The position numbers and the translations under genes were made by a program. From Shewanella avicenniae (lineage in GTDB: Bacteria > Pseudomonadota > Gammaproteobacteria > Enterobacterales > Shewanellaceae): a stretch of 64,000 nt of DNA. The notes below the pieces were generated by a model. The model was not told where the DNA came from, made no database searches, and worked only from the letters and a program-made list of their open reading frames with translations. The stretch covers positions 2,294,001 through 2,358,000 of the forward strand of contig NZ_CP071503.1 in assembly GCF_017354945.1 (NCBI RefSeq). Direction: 5' to 3'. Within the stretch, counting starts at the first letter, position 1; every line of letters starts with the position of its first letter. Shown one piece after another: positions 18,879 to 27,740 of this stretch.

Positions 18879-19657
18879 TCCCTTGCCTCGACGTAAAAGC
18901 AGGCAAAGTTGTTAAAGGCGTCCAGTTTCGCAATCATGAAATTGTCGGTGATATTGTGCCGCTGGCACAACGTTACGCCGAAGAAGGCGCGGATGAGTTA
19001 GTATTTTACGATATCACTGCCAGCGCCCATGAGCGCGTGGTCGATAAGTCTTGGGTCAGCCGTGTTGCCGAGCAGATTGATATTCCGTTCTGTGTTGCCG
19101 GTGGCATTAAAACCATTGAGCAAGCGCGCGAAATTTTGGCCTTTGGCGCTGATAAGATTTCGGTGAACTCCCCTGCACTGTCGGACCCAAGTTTAATCCG
19201 TCGTTTGCACGATGAATTTGGCCGTCAATGTGTGGTGGTGGGTATCGACTCGTTTTACGATGCGGACAGCGACAGCTACAAGGTAAAGCAATTTACCGGT
19301 GATGAAGCGGCCACTCGCGACACTCAATGGTACACCCTAGATTGGGTGGAAGAAGCGCAAAAACAAGGCTGTGGCGAAATCGTGCTGAACGTAATGAACT
19401 CTGACGGTGTGCGCCAAGGCTACGACTTAGTGCAACTCGGCAAAGTACGTTCAGTGTGCGACGTGCCGTTGATCGCCTCCGGCGGTGCTGGCGCTATGGA
19501 GCATTTCCGCGACGTATTTATTCAAGCCAAGGTAGATGCTGCCTTAGCCGCGAGCGTGTTTCACAAAGGGATTATTCCTATTCCAGAATTAAAGCAGTAC
19601 CTGCGTGAGCAGCAGATCTGCATTCGCGCTGATGATCGCCATCAACGCATCGCTTAA
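18860..19657 (+). CDS. hisF: imidazole glycerol phosphate synthase cyclase subunit
   Basis: A TIM-barrel cyclase that partners HisH and forms imidazole glycerol phosphate plus AICAR. The start [20 protein letters not shown] at 18860 is preceded by AAGGAGG and matches the family N terminus; a longer in-frame extension into hisA is not needed. Catalytic Asp residues are in CLDVKAG and in [10 protein letters not shown]. At 265 residues it is slightly longer than usual because of the C-terminal tail [10 protein letters not shown]. Confidence 0.97.
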   Translation: MLAKRIVPCLDVKAGKVVKGVQFRNHEIVGDIVPLAQRYAEEGADELVFYDITASAHERVVDKSWVSRVAEQIDIPFCVAGGIKTIEQAREILAFGADKISVNSPALSDPSLIRRLHDEFGRQCVVVGIDSFYDADSDSYKVKQFTGDEAATRDTQWYTLDWVEEAQKQGCGEIVLNVMNSDGVRQGYDLVQLGKVRSVCDVPLIASGGAGAMEHFRDVFIQAKVDAALAASVFHKGIIPIPELKQYLREQQICIRADDRHQRIA

Positions 19658-19671
19658 CAACAGGATTTGAT

Positions 19672-20322
19672 ATGCAAAACGAGACTCTTTTCGCAATGAC
19701 CACTGAGCAGCAACAAGCCTTGCTGAGGGGCATTGATTGGCAAAAGCAGGACGGTTTAGTACCGGTTGTGGTGCAAAACTACTACTCAGCCAAGGTGTTG
19801 ATGCTGGGGTATATGAACCCAGAAGCACTGCAAGCGAGCTTTGATAAGCAGTTGGTGACCTTCTTTAGCCGCAGCAAACAACGCTTGTGGACCAAGGGGG
19901 AAAGCTCTGGCAACCATCTGCAACTGGTATCGGTGGCAATGGACTGCGATAAAGACTCGCTGCTAGTGCAAGCCGTACCTGTCGGCCCGACCTGTCACAA
20001 CGGCACTGAAAGCTGCTGGGATGGCGAAGAAGTGCATCCGTTCATTCATGAATTGGAAACCTTAATCCACGGCCGTAAAAACGCGGATCCAAGCAGCAGC
20101 TACACGGCATCGCTGTTTGCCCGTGGCACTAAGCGTATTTCGCAAAAAGTGGGTGAAGAAGGCTTAGAAACCGCCTTGGCGGCAGCAACCCACGATAAAG
20201 AAGAGTTGGTGAATGAAGCATCAGATCTGATTTATCACTTGCTGGTGCTGCTGGAAGACCAAGAGATGGATTTAGCGAAGATTCACGCCAATCTGGCCAA
20301 GCGCCACCGCAATGCCAAATAA
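19672..20322 (+). CDS. hisI: bifunctional phosphoribosyl-AMP cyclohydrolase / phosphoribosyl-ATP pyrophosphatase
   Basis: A HisIE fusion of 216 residues carrying steps two and three of histidine synthesis. The cyclohydrolase part (about 1-115) contains [18 protein letters not shown] and the metal-binding DCDKDS and CHNGTESCW. The pyrophosphatase part (about 117-216) contains [11 protein letters not shown] and [14 protein letters not shown], a MazG-like helical fold. It is the last gene of the operon, 14 nt after hisF, and is followed by a hairpin terminator. Confidence 0.97.
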   Translation: MQNETLFAMTTEQQQALLRGIDWQKQDGLVPVVVQNYYSAKVLMLGYMNPEALQASFDKQLVTFFSRSKQRLWTKGESSGNHLQLVSVAMDCDKDSLLVQAVPVGPTCHNGTESCWDGEEVHPFIHELETLIHGRKNADPSSSYTASLFARGTKRISQKVGEEGLETALAAATHDKEELVNEASDLIYHLLVLLEDQEMDLAKIHANLAKRHRNAK

Positions 20323-20362
20323 GCAAAAGTGATCGTTTCCGCGCTCAACTAGCGAGATCAAT

Positions 20363-20387
20363 AAAGGCGATCATCTGATCGCCTTTT
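20363..20387 (+). terminator. terminator of the his operon
   Basis: AAAGGCGATCA and TGATCGCCTTT form an 11-bp stem around a two-base TC centre (realistically a shorter stem with a larger loop), ending in four T residues. It lies 40 nt after the hisI stop. The complementary strand has only three T, so it mainly serves the plus strand. Confidence 0.75.
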
Positions 20388-20458
20388 GTATTTCGGCCTG
20401 CGCTTGTTAGCCATGAGCATGTTTTAGCAAAATGCCAAACGCTGAGCTCAAAGAGCGA

Positions 20459-20992
20459 TTAAGCCGCCACAATCTGCTGCTGTGCCCGCAGCGGATGCAG
20501 TCTATCGTGCATCACTTTGATGGTTTCAAAGCGCTTCAGGGTTTTACTATCGCTCAGCGTACAGCTTTCATCTAACAGCATCACCAATGAGGCTTGCAGG
20601 CTCGTCTCAACCACCATCACTAAAGCGCGATCACCGTTGCAGCGCAAATCGAATAGTTTGCCTGGCTCGCTGTAAACGCACACATCGCTCGATTCAAAGA
20701 ACCAAGACTTAGGCATCTGCGGTTTCAACATAAAGCGCGCCGCCGTAGCGTTTAGCGCCAATTGCACTAAAAAGGCATCAGCTAATGACACGCGGCTGGT
20801 GAGCCGCTTTACGATTTCCTCGTAATACTCGGCGTGCTCAACATCAAATTCAGATGAACCAAGCGCATCAGGGATCAACACCTTATTTTTGTAGGGAGTT
20901 AAGAACTCCATTTCTTGACCAAGAGAAATACTGAGCACTTCGTACGAGGCGTTATATTTCCATTGCCAAAATTGATCAGGCATTAATAACAT
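20459..20992 (-). CDS. zapC: cell division protein ZapC
   Basis: A 177-residue cytoplasmic protein that promotes FtsZ protofilament bundling at the division ring. Similarity to E. coli ZapC is seen in the PDQFWQWKY start, the core FMLKPQMPKSWFF and the segment IKVMHDRLHPL. The ATG at 20992 aligns with the E. coli start. The neighbourhood also fits: zapC sits beside pyrD, as in E. coli. It points in the same direction as pyrD, 201 nt downstream of its stop and behind a terminator, so it likely has its own promoter. Confidence 0.88.
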   Translation of the reverse strand: MLLMPDQFWQWKYNASYEVLSISLGQEMEFLTPYKNKVLIPDALGSSEFDVEHAEYYEEIVKRLTSRVSLADAFLVQLALNATAARFMLKPQMPKSWFFESSDVCVYSEPGKLFDLRCNGDRALVMVVETSLQASLVMLLDESCTLSDSKTLKRFETIKVMHDRLHPLRAQQQIVAA

Positions 20993-21123
20993 AGCGTATC
21001 CGTGTGGCCTTATTAATTAATACGAATGCAGATTAGCTTATAATTCACACAACAGCAAAAATTAAATACTATTATTTGAACAAGATTACAACAATTTTAT
21101 ATTAAAACAAAAATCAAATTGAT

Positions 21124-21207
21124 GATCGACAAGATCAAAAAAAGATCGCTTGCGCGATCCTTTTTAGATCATATTCGTGATTTTCGATCGGATCTATCTT
21201 TTAGATC
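21124..21207. promoter_or_regulatory. cluster of eight GATC sites
   Basis: GATC occurs at 21124, 21133, 21144, 21156, 21167, 21186, 21191 and 21204, giving spacings of 9, 11, 12, 11, 19, 5 and 13. Random expectation is about one per 256 bp. The cluster spans the pyrD 3' end and its terminator. Such helical-phase spacing is what SeqA prefers at hemimethylated Dam sites, but two sites belong to the terminator palindrome. Confidence 0.5.
21137..21165 (-). terminator. terminator of pyrD
   Basis: GATCGC-TTGC-GCGATC forms a perfect stem flanked by an A-run on one side and a T-run on the other. Read on the minus strand it ends in seven T, about 30 nt past the pyrD stop, and it may also work on the plus strand. 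Confidence 0.8.
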
Positions 21208-22216
21208 GATAAGCGTCAACAATCTCTTTAATTAATTTTGGCCCTTGGTAAATAAAGCCAGAATAAATTTGTACCATCTGCGCACCAGCATCGAGTTTAG
21301 CTAACGCATCTTCTGCGCTGTTGATACCGCCACCACCCAGAATTGGCACTTGGCCTTTAAGGCACTTGGCTAAATGTTTAATCACTTTGGTCGACAGCTC
21401 TTGCAGTGGCTTACCGCTTAGACCGCCAGTTTCATTTGAGTTGGCAAGGCCACTCACACCGTCACGAGTCAAGGTGGTATTGGTTGCGATAACACCATCA
21501 AATTCATTTTGAATCAGCGCATCGGCAATTTTTTCAATTTCTTCTTCAGTTAAGTCTGGAGCAATTTTTAGTGCGACTGGAACATATTTATTATATTTTT
21601 CCGCCAATTCTTTTTGACGAATTTTTAAGCTGCGCAATAAATCTTCAAGCAACTCACCGTACTGCATGCTGCGCAATCCTGGTGTGTTAGGTGATGAAAT
21701 ATTCACCGCAATATAATCTGCATATGGATAAACTTTATCCATACAGATTAAATAATCTTCTTTACCTTGTTCAACTGGGGTGTCTTTATTCTTACCGATA
21801 TTAACACCGACCACTGCGTTTGATTTTTTCGCAATCAGGTTTTTAACCAGATTATCAACGCCCTTATTATTAAAGCCCATGCGATTAATAATCGCTTTGG
21901 CAGGCTTAATACGGAACAGACGTGGCTTGTCGTTTCCTGGCTGTGGACGTGGGGTCACTGTACCCACTTCAACATGGCCAAAACCCATTGCGCAAAACGC
22001 ATCAATACACTCGCCGTCTTTATCCATTCCAGCTGCAAGCCCTACCGGATTAGGGAATGTTACGCCCATAAATGTCACCGGTGCCGGCGGAATTTTTTGA
22101 CCATAAAAGCAGTTTAGTGGATTGTTGCCTGTCGCTCGTAACCCCTTCATGGCGAGGTTGTGCGCAAGCTCCGGGTCCATCTGAAACATGACCTTTTGTG
22201 CGAGTTCGTAAAACAT
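21194..22216 (-). CDS. pyrD: dihydroorotate dehydrogenase (quinone), class 2
   Basis: A membrane-associated FMN enzyme of pyrimidine synthesis that oxidises dihydroorotate with quinone. It has 340 residues. The N-terminal amphipathic helix [20 protein letters not shown] defines class 2. The catalytic Ser is in [12 protein letters not shown], and FMN contacts are in [19 protein letters not shown] and [18 protein letters not shown] precedes the ATG. It follows the glutamate dehydrogenase gene on the same strand but is separated from it by a terminator. Confidence 0.97.
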   Translation of the reverse strand: MFYELAQKVMFQMDPELAHNLAMKGLRATGNNPLNCFYGQKIPPAPVTFMGVTFPNPVGLAAGMDKDGECIDAFCAMGFGHVEVGTVTPRPQPGNDKPRLFRIKPAKAIINRMGFNNKGVDNLVKNLIAKKSNAVVGVNIGKNKDTPVEQGKEDYLICMDKVYPYADYIAVNISSPNTPGLRSMQYGELLEDLLRSLKIRQKELAEKYNKYVPVALKIAPDLTEEEIEKIADALIQNEFDGVIATNTTLTRDGVSGLANSNETGGLSGKPLQELSTKVIKHLAKCLKGQVPILGGGGINSAEDALAKLDAGAQMVQIYSGFIYQGPKLIKEIVDAYRSKR

Positions 22217-22232
22217 GAGTTCTCCTAAGACC

Positions 22233-22263
22233 TAAAAAAAGCCCCGGCGAGATGCCAGGGCTT
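22233..22263 (-). terminator. terminator of the glutamate dehydrogenase gene
   Basis: AAGCCCTGGC and GCCGGGGCTT pair around an ATCTC loop (one mismatch) and are followed by seven T on the minus strand. It fills the short gap between the dehydrogenase stop and the pyrD ribosome site. Confidence 0.85.
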
Positions 22264-22278
22264 GAAATTTTATAATAT

Positions 22279-25200
22279 TTATCCTTGCCCTTCACAGTGC
22301 AAAATGAGCAGATTTAACTCTCTTAGCGCGACCGAGAACTTGGCGAATTCATTTTCACCAGAAGTTTTAAAGTCCGCCAGCATACTGAACCAACGCTCTA
22401 ACAAGCTTTGGTTGTTCTCTAGCCATTGCGTGATGACTGCTGCGGAGTCACACACTGCCTCACAATTGTGCAGTACCACTGAGGTCAGAGAACGTTGCTG
22501 CCAATCTAGCTCTTCGCGGAATGCAGCGCGTGCCAAGGCTTGCCAATGGTTCGATGCTTTTTGAGCAGTAATCTGTTCTAGGAACCAATGCAATTCCACT
22601 TTGGCGCCGAGTTGGTAATAAGTTTCGGCTACCAAATTTACTGGTTTTTGCTCTACTTCTGCGATTTGCGCGATATCCAAGCTACAGAACAGTGTGCTCA
22701 TTTTGGCTACTAAACCAGCCAAGTCACGTGGCACACCTTCACGCTCCAGCGCGCTAATATCAACAGCGATGCCATGCCATTCTTCTTCAACTAAGTAATG
22801 GTGAATATTGTCACGCAGGTTTTCGAATACTGGTTTGTAGAAGTTTGCAGTTTCTTCAATGTTCAGTACACGATTGCGATTACGCAGCAACCAACGGCAG
22901 ACGCGGCGCATATTACGACGCAGCTGATGCAACATTTCACTCTGTACCACGGCAGGTACATCACTACCCAAGCGAGAAATGGCAGAGGTTATATCACCAA
23001 ACCCAAATATTTCTCTTGCCATAGAGTAACATACAGCGGCTTCTGCAACTGAGGCACCAGTCTCATCCTGCATACGTTGGATGAAGTTAAGTCCGGCCTC
23101 GTTAACAATCTGGTTCGCCAGCGAGGTGGCAATAATTTCACCACGCAGTGGGTGCGCTGACATCTTGTCGGCAAAGCGTTGTTGCAGTTTTTGTGGGAAG
23201 TAATCCACCAGTAACTGGCTCAGCCAAGGATCGTCGGTCACGGTTGGGGTTACCAACTGTTCTTTCAACACCATCTTGGCGTATGCCACCAACACCGACA
23301 GCTCAGGGCGAGTCAAGCCACGATTACTCGCCAGACGTTCGTTCAACTCGTCGTCAGATGGCAAGAATTCCAGCGCGCGGTCGAGTTTGCCCTCTTTCTC
23401 CAAATATTGGATAAAGCGGATATGCTCTTTGAGCTGACCGGCAGCATGGGCTTGTGTTACCGAAATGGTACGAGTTTGATCCTTACAATCTTGGATCACG
23501 ATGTCGGCCACTTCGTGGGTCATCTCTTCCAGCAGTTTGTTACGCTGTTTCACCGTCATTTCGCCTTCAGCCACGAGGCTATTCAGCAAAATCTTGATGT
23601 TAACTTCATTGTCTGAGCAGTCCACACCACCCACGTTATCAACGAAGTCGGTGTTCATGCGGCCACCGTTGGCGCAATATTCGATACGACCTAGTTGAGT
23701 ACAGCCTAAGTTACCACCTTCACCGATGATTTTGGCATTCAACTGATTGCCGTTTACCCGCAGCGCATCGTTGGCACGGTCGCCCACTTCTGCGTTGGTT
23801 TCATGGCTAGACTTAACGTAAGTACCGATACCACCGTTCCACAACAGATCGACAGGCATTTTCAGCAGTTCGTGGATCAACTCTGTAGGGTTCATTGACG
23901 CTTTGCTGGTGCCAATCATCTTCTTGATTTCAGGAGTCAAGGTGATGGACTTAGCACTACGCAAGAAGATACCACCGCCTTTGGAGATCAACTTCTTGTT
24001 GTAGTCTTCCCAACTAGAGCGCGGCAGTTCAAACATGCGTTGACGTTCAGCAAAACTTGCGGCGGCATCCGGCGTTGGGTCGATAAAGATGTGCATGTGG
24101 TTGAAAGCCGCTTGCAACAGGGTGTGCTCAGACAGCAGCATTCCGTTACCAAACACGTCACCAGCCATATCACCGATACCCACACAGGTAAATTCGGTGG
24201 TTTGACAGTCGATACCCACTTCGCGGAAGTGACGTTTCACTGATTCCCATGCACCACGGGCAGTGATACCCATTTTCTTATGGTCGTAACCGTTAGAACC
24301 GCCAGAAGCAAACGCATCGCCTAACCAGAAACCATATTCAATGGCAATGCTGTTGGCCAAGTCAGAGAAGGTTGCAGTACCTTTGTCTGCGGCCACCACC
24401 AGATAAGGATCATCTTCATCGTGACGTACGACATCAACCGGTGGCACGATCTCTTTATTGACAATATTGTCGGTGATATCCAGCAGTCCTCGAATAAACA
24501 AGCGATAACATTCTTGTCCTTCTTGGAATACCGCTTCACGGCTGCCCTGCTTCGGCATCTGTTTACAAACAAAGCCACCTTTTGCGCCCACCGGCACAAT
24601 AACTGTGTTCTTCACTTGCTGTGCTTTTACCAACCCAAGCACTTCGGTACGGAAGTCTTCACGACGATCTGACCAACGCAAACCACCGCGAGCCACACGA
24701 CCACCACGCAGATGCACACCTTCAACTCGTGGGCTGTAAACGAAGATTTCGTACTTCGGCAGCGGTTTTGGCATCTCTGGAATTTGGTCAGGTGCGAACT
24801 TGAAGGATACATAGCTCTTCGCTTCGCCAGCCGCATCGTTCTGATAGAAGTTAGTCCGCAGTGTGGCGTTAATCAGATCCAAATAGCGGCGAATGATACG
24901 GTCATCATCCAAGCTCGCCACGTCTTCTAGGCGCATGGTGATCTGTTCAACAAACTTTGCCACCGTGCGAGTTTTCAACTTAGGATTGAACTTACGCACG
25001 AACATCTTCACTAGCGTATCGGCGATTTGCGGATAACGCGCGAAGGTTTCTTCGATATAGGCTTGGCTGAAAGTCGCGTCAATCTGGCGCATGTACTTAG
25101 CGTAAGCACGCAGTACTGACACTTCACGACCGGTCAGGTTAGTGGCCAACACGAGGCGGTTAAAGCCGTCATCTTCGAGCTTCTTATCCCACACCATTGA

Positions 25201-27126
25201 CAGCGCGGTTTGGAAGCGGTCTTGGCTATCGACAATCTCATCTGACACTGCATGTTGCACTGTCATTAAGAAGTCCAAAATCCAGTAGGTTGCGCCGTCT
25301 GAGGTAATCACTTCATAAGGACGTTCGTTAATCACCCGCAGGCCAAAGTTTTCCAACATTGGCAACACATCTGACAGATGGATCGGCTCATCTTTGTGGA
25401 ACAACTTCAAGCGAACTTGGTTGCTGCCTTTAGCAGATTCTTGTGGTTGATAGAACAACATGCCCAAACGATGATTGTCGTTCAGTGCTTCAAGTTGTTG
25501 AATATCGACCACGGCCGATGGCGGCAATACGTCATCTTTATAGCTTTGTGGGAACGCCGTTGCATAACGTTTGAAATAGGTGGTGGCTTCCTCTTCACCT
25601 GCTGCACTGTGCAGGGCGGCGGAGAGTTTGTCGTTCCACGAGCGTGCTGCTTCAATCAAATTTTGTTCAATCTGTGCCACATCGACGTCCATATTATTGT
25701 TGTTGTCTACCTTGACCCGGTAATGGGTACGACAGAGTGAAGATTCAGAAAAATAGGTGGTAAATTCCACTTCTTCAGTCGCGTTAAAACTTTGCGCCAG
25801 AATACGTTGTGAATCTTGACGTAAGCGGGTGTTATAGCGGTCTTTAGAAACATACACCAAACAAGAAATAAAGCGGCCATAGCCGTCTTTGCGTACAAAT
25901 AGCTTCAGCTTGTCACGATCTTGCATCTGCAACACGCCGTGCGCCATTTGGTACAGCTCTTCTACTGACGCTTGAATGATCTCATCACGCGGCAAGTTCT
26001 CAAGAATATTCAGCAAGGTTTTGAAATCATGAGAACGTGGGGTCAGCTCAGACATGTCCATCACACGTTGAACTTTTTCAGCGAGCATTGGGATCGCGCG
26101 GGGGCTGCGGTTATACAGGTTTGAGGTGTACAAGCCGACGAAACGATCTTCACCAATCACGTTGCCTTTGTCGTCAAAACGCTTGATACCCACGTAATCA
26201 ACATAAGCGGGGCGATGCACACGACTGCGAGAGCTGCTCTTGGTCAGCACTAACAATTTGCTGTCTAACGCTTGGCGACGGGCGGAATCAGAGAAACTGG
26301 ATAAGCGCAAACCATGTTCATGCTTATCTTTGCTTGGCTTTTTCATCAAGCCCAAGCTGCTTTCCATGTCAGGCACTAACTCAACGTCACCCTCAACACG
26401 GCGCAATTCATAAAAACGATAGCCCAACAGGGTGAAATGATGGTCGCTGAGATATTCGATAAAGCTTATCGCTTCGTCCATCTCTTGTTTGGCGCCAGGG
26501 AAAGGTTGGTTAGGAAGGTCTTTAGCGATACTCGCCATTTTGTCCATCATCGGCAGCCAATCATTTACTGCGGCTGCGACATCTGCGAGGGTAGTTTCGA
26601 GCTCTTTTTCAATCTGAGTTATATCGTCGTCACTACTTAAGCGGTCAATCTCAATCAAAAATACCGCAATTTTGTCGCTTTGGTCATTGGCGCTTTTCAT
26701 GGTGGCAACGCGTTCAATACGATCACCGTTGCGGTCAATAGCCAGTGGCGTATGCAGCATCATGTGGGCAGTGACCCCTAACCGACTTAATGCCATGCTG
26801 AGCGAATCGACCAAAAACGGCATATCCGGTTGCACAACTTCAATAATGGTGTGGGTTGATTGCCAGCCATGCTTAGATTGACTTGGGTTGAACACCCGCA
26901 TGTGAGTTTGGCCGATGGCGGTACTATCCAGCGCATTCCAAAGACTGAGAATGGCGCCGTAAAGGTCGCTGTCATTGCGAGCAAGAAGATCATCCCTGGA
27001 CATTTGCGAGTATAAACATGCGGCAAATTGTTCAACTTGCGTCGCATGTTCTGGCGCGATTTTGTTATGGATGAGGCTAACAACATTTTCCAGCAACACG
27101 GAGGGCGTTGAGCTGTTCAAAGCCAT
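22279..27126 (-). CDS. gdhB: large NAD-specific glutamate dehydrogenase
   Basis: A 1615-residue, 180-kDa-class NAD-dependent glutamate dehydrogenase that deaminates glutamate to 2-oxoglutarate and ammonia. The long N-terminal third carries ACT-like regulatory segments (for example MPFLVDSLSMALSRLGV). The catalytic core contains RGGLRWSDR, the substrate lysine region VGAKGGFVCKQMP and the dinucleotide-binding region around VGIGDMAGDVFGNG. The C-terminal quarter is helical. AAGGAA precedes the ATG. Length and motifs match the family fully. It has its own terminator. The symbol follows usage in related bacteria. Confidence 0.93.
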   Translation of the reverse strand: MALNSSTPSVLLENVVSLIHNKIAPEHATQVEQFAACLYSQMSRDDLLARNDSDLYGAILSLWNALDSTAIGQTHMRVFNPSQSKHGWQSTHTIIEVVQPDMPFLVDSLSMALSRLGVTAHMMLHTPLAIDRNGDRIERVATMKSANDQSDKIAVFLIEIDRLSSDDDITQIEKELETTLADVAAAVNDWLPMMDKMASIAKDLPNQPFPGAKQEMDEAISFIEYLSDHHFTLLGYRFYELRRVEGDVELVPDMESSLGLMKKPSKDKHEHGLRLSSFSDSARRQALDSKLLVLTKSSSRSRVHRPAYVDYVGIKRFDDKGNVIGEDRFVGLYTSNLYNRSPRAIPMLAEKVQRVMDMSELTPRSHDFKTLLNILENLPRDEIIQASVEELYQMAHGVLQMQDRDKLKLFVRKDGYGRFISCLVYVSKDRYNTRLRQDSQRILAQSFNATEEVEFTTYFSESSLCRTHYRVKVDNNNNMDVDVAQIEQNLIEAARSWNDKLSAALHSAAGEEEATTYFKRYATAFPQSYKDDVLPPSAVVDIQQLEALNDNHRLGMLFYQPQESAKGSNQVRLKLFHKDEPIHLSDVLPMLENFGLRVINERPYEVITSDGATYWILDFLMTVQHAVSDEIVDSQDRFQTALSMVWDKKLEDDGFNRLVLATNLTGREVSVLRAYAKYMRQIDATFSQAYIEETFARYPQIADTLVKMFVRKFNPKLKTRTVAKFVEQITMRLEDVASLDDDRIIRRYLDLINATLRTNFYQNDAAGEAKSYVSFKFAPDQIPEMPKPLPKYEIFVYSPRVEGVHLRGGRVARGGLRWSDRREDFRTEVLGLVKAQQVKNTVIVPVGAKGGFVCKQMPKQGSREAVFQEGQECYRLFIRGLLDITDNIVNKEIVPPVDVVRHDEDDPYLVVAADKGTATFSDLANSIAIEYGFWLGDAFASGGSNGYDHKKMGITARGAWESVKRHFREVGIDCQTTEFTCVGIGDMAGDVFGNGMLLSEHTLLQAAFNHMHIFIDPTPDAAASFAERQRMFELPRSSWEDYNKKLISKGGGIFLRSAKSITLTPEIKKMIGTSKASMNPTELIHELLKMPVDLLWNGGIGTYVKSSHETNAEVGDRANDALRVNGNQLNAKIIGEGGNLGCTQLGRIEYCANGGRMNTDFVDNVGGVDCSDNEVNIKILLNSLVAEGEMTVKQRNKLLEEMTHEVADIVIQDCKDQTRTISVTQAHAAGQLKEHIRFIQYLEKEGKLDRALEFLPSDDELNERLASNRGLTRPELSVLVAYAKMVLKEQLVTPTVTDDPWLSQLLVDYFPQKLQQRFADKMSAHPLRGEIIATSLANQIVNEAGLNFIQRMQDETGASVAEAAVCYSMAREIFGFGDITSAISRLGSDVPAVVQSEMLHQLRRNMRRVCRWLLRNRNRVLNIEETANFYKPVFENLRDNIHHYLVEEEWHGIAVDISALEREGVPRDLAGLVAKMSTLFCSLDIAQIAEVEQKPVNLVAETYYQLGAKVELHWFLEQITAQKASNHWQALARAAFREELDWQQRSLTSVVLHNCEAVCDSAAVITQWLENNQSLLERWFSMLADFKTSGENEFAKFSVALRELNLLILHCEGQG

Positions 27127-27521
27127 AATGATGTTTCCTTAAGCGTCTGTCGAAACGCTTTATAATTAAGGGTTTATTCGATGACCTTGAAACACAAAAA
27201 GGATGAGCCCAAGGCCATGGCGCGAAGTTTAGTACCAATAAATTTGCATTTCGAGGAAAATTTTAGTTTGAAATAAAGATGTTATCCAATTGCAGTAAAG
27301 AATTTTTTACTCTAGATGAACCGTAAACTGAACAGTTTAAAAAAACAACAAACAATAAATTAGTGAGCGCTGAATAAATAAGCAGTGGTACTGCAAGTTA
27401 AGTGGCACTGCGATGCATAAAGATGAAATTTGGTTGAATTTTATACGGTCAAACAATTACAAACAAAATGACGCCATGAAAAAAGCCACTCAACATTGAA
27501 TGGCTTTGACATATATTGCGT
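27127..27521. other. upstream region of the glutamate dehydrogenase gene
   Basis: About 395 nt. The minus-strand promoter of the large dehydrogenase gene must lie here; an AT-rich segment around 27157-27175 is a possible -10 region, without a clear -35 partner. A hairpin terminator for the pepN operon sits at the far end. No gene was found. Confidence 0.4.
27478..27507 (-). terminator. terminator of the pepN-DUF2835 operon
   Basis: Minus-strand AAGCCATTCAA and TTGAGTGGCTT pair with one G-T pair around a short TG loop and are followed by six T. It lies about 15 nt past the DUF2835 gene stop. Confidence 0.8.
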
Positions 27522-27740
27522 TTACAACAGCTGCAGCGATTTGAAGTGGCCGTTGTCTTCAATCACCAACCGAAACAGCCCATGAATCCCTTCAGCAGTG
27601 AGGTATTGGCGAAAGTGACGCCCATGAATGCGTAACACCACGCCATTAACATCGGTCACCTGCACATTTTCAGCGGTACCTTGGTAATAAGGCTTGAACC
27701 CATCAAAACTCAGATCAAGCCGAAATACAAACTCACGCAT
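27522..27740 (-). CDS. DUF2835 family protein
   Basis: A 72-residue cytoplasmic protein with the family pattern: an N-terminal strand FVFRLDLSFDGFKPYYQG, a central VLRIHGRHFRQYL and the hallmark GIHGLFRLVIEDNGHFKSLQ. Function is unknown. Its ATG overlaps the pepN stop by one base, so it is translationally coupled to pepN and shares its terminator. The pairing may reflect an operon convenience rather than a role in peptide degradation. Confidence 0.85.
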   Translation of the reverse strand: MREFVFRLDLSFDGFKPYYQGTAENVQVTDVNGVVLRIHGRHFRQYLTAEGIHGLFRLVIEDNGHFKSLQLL

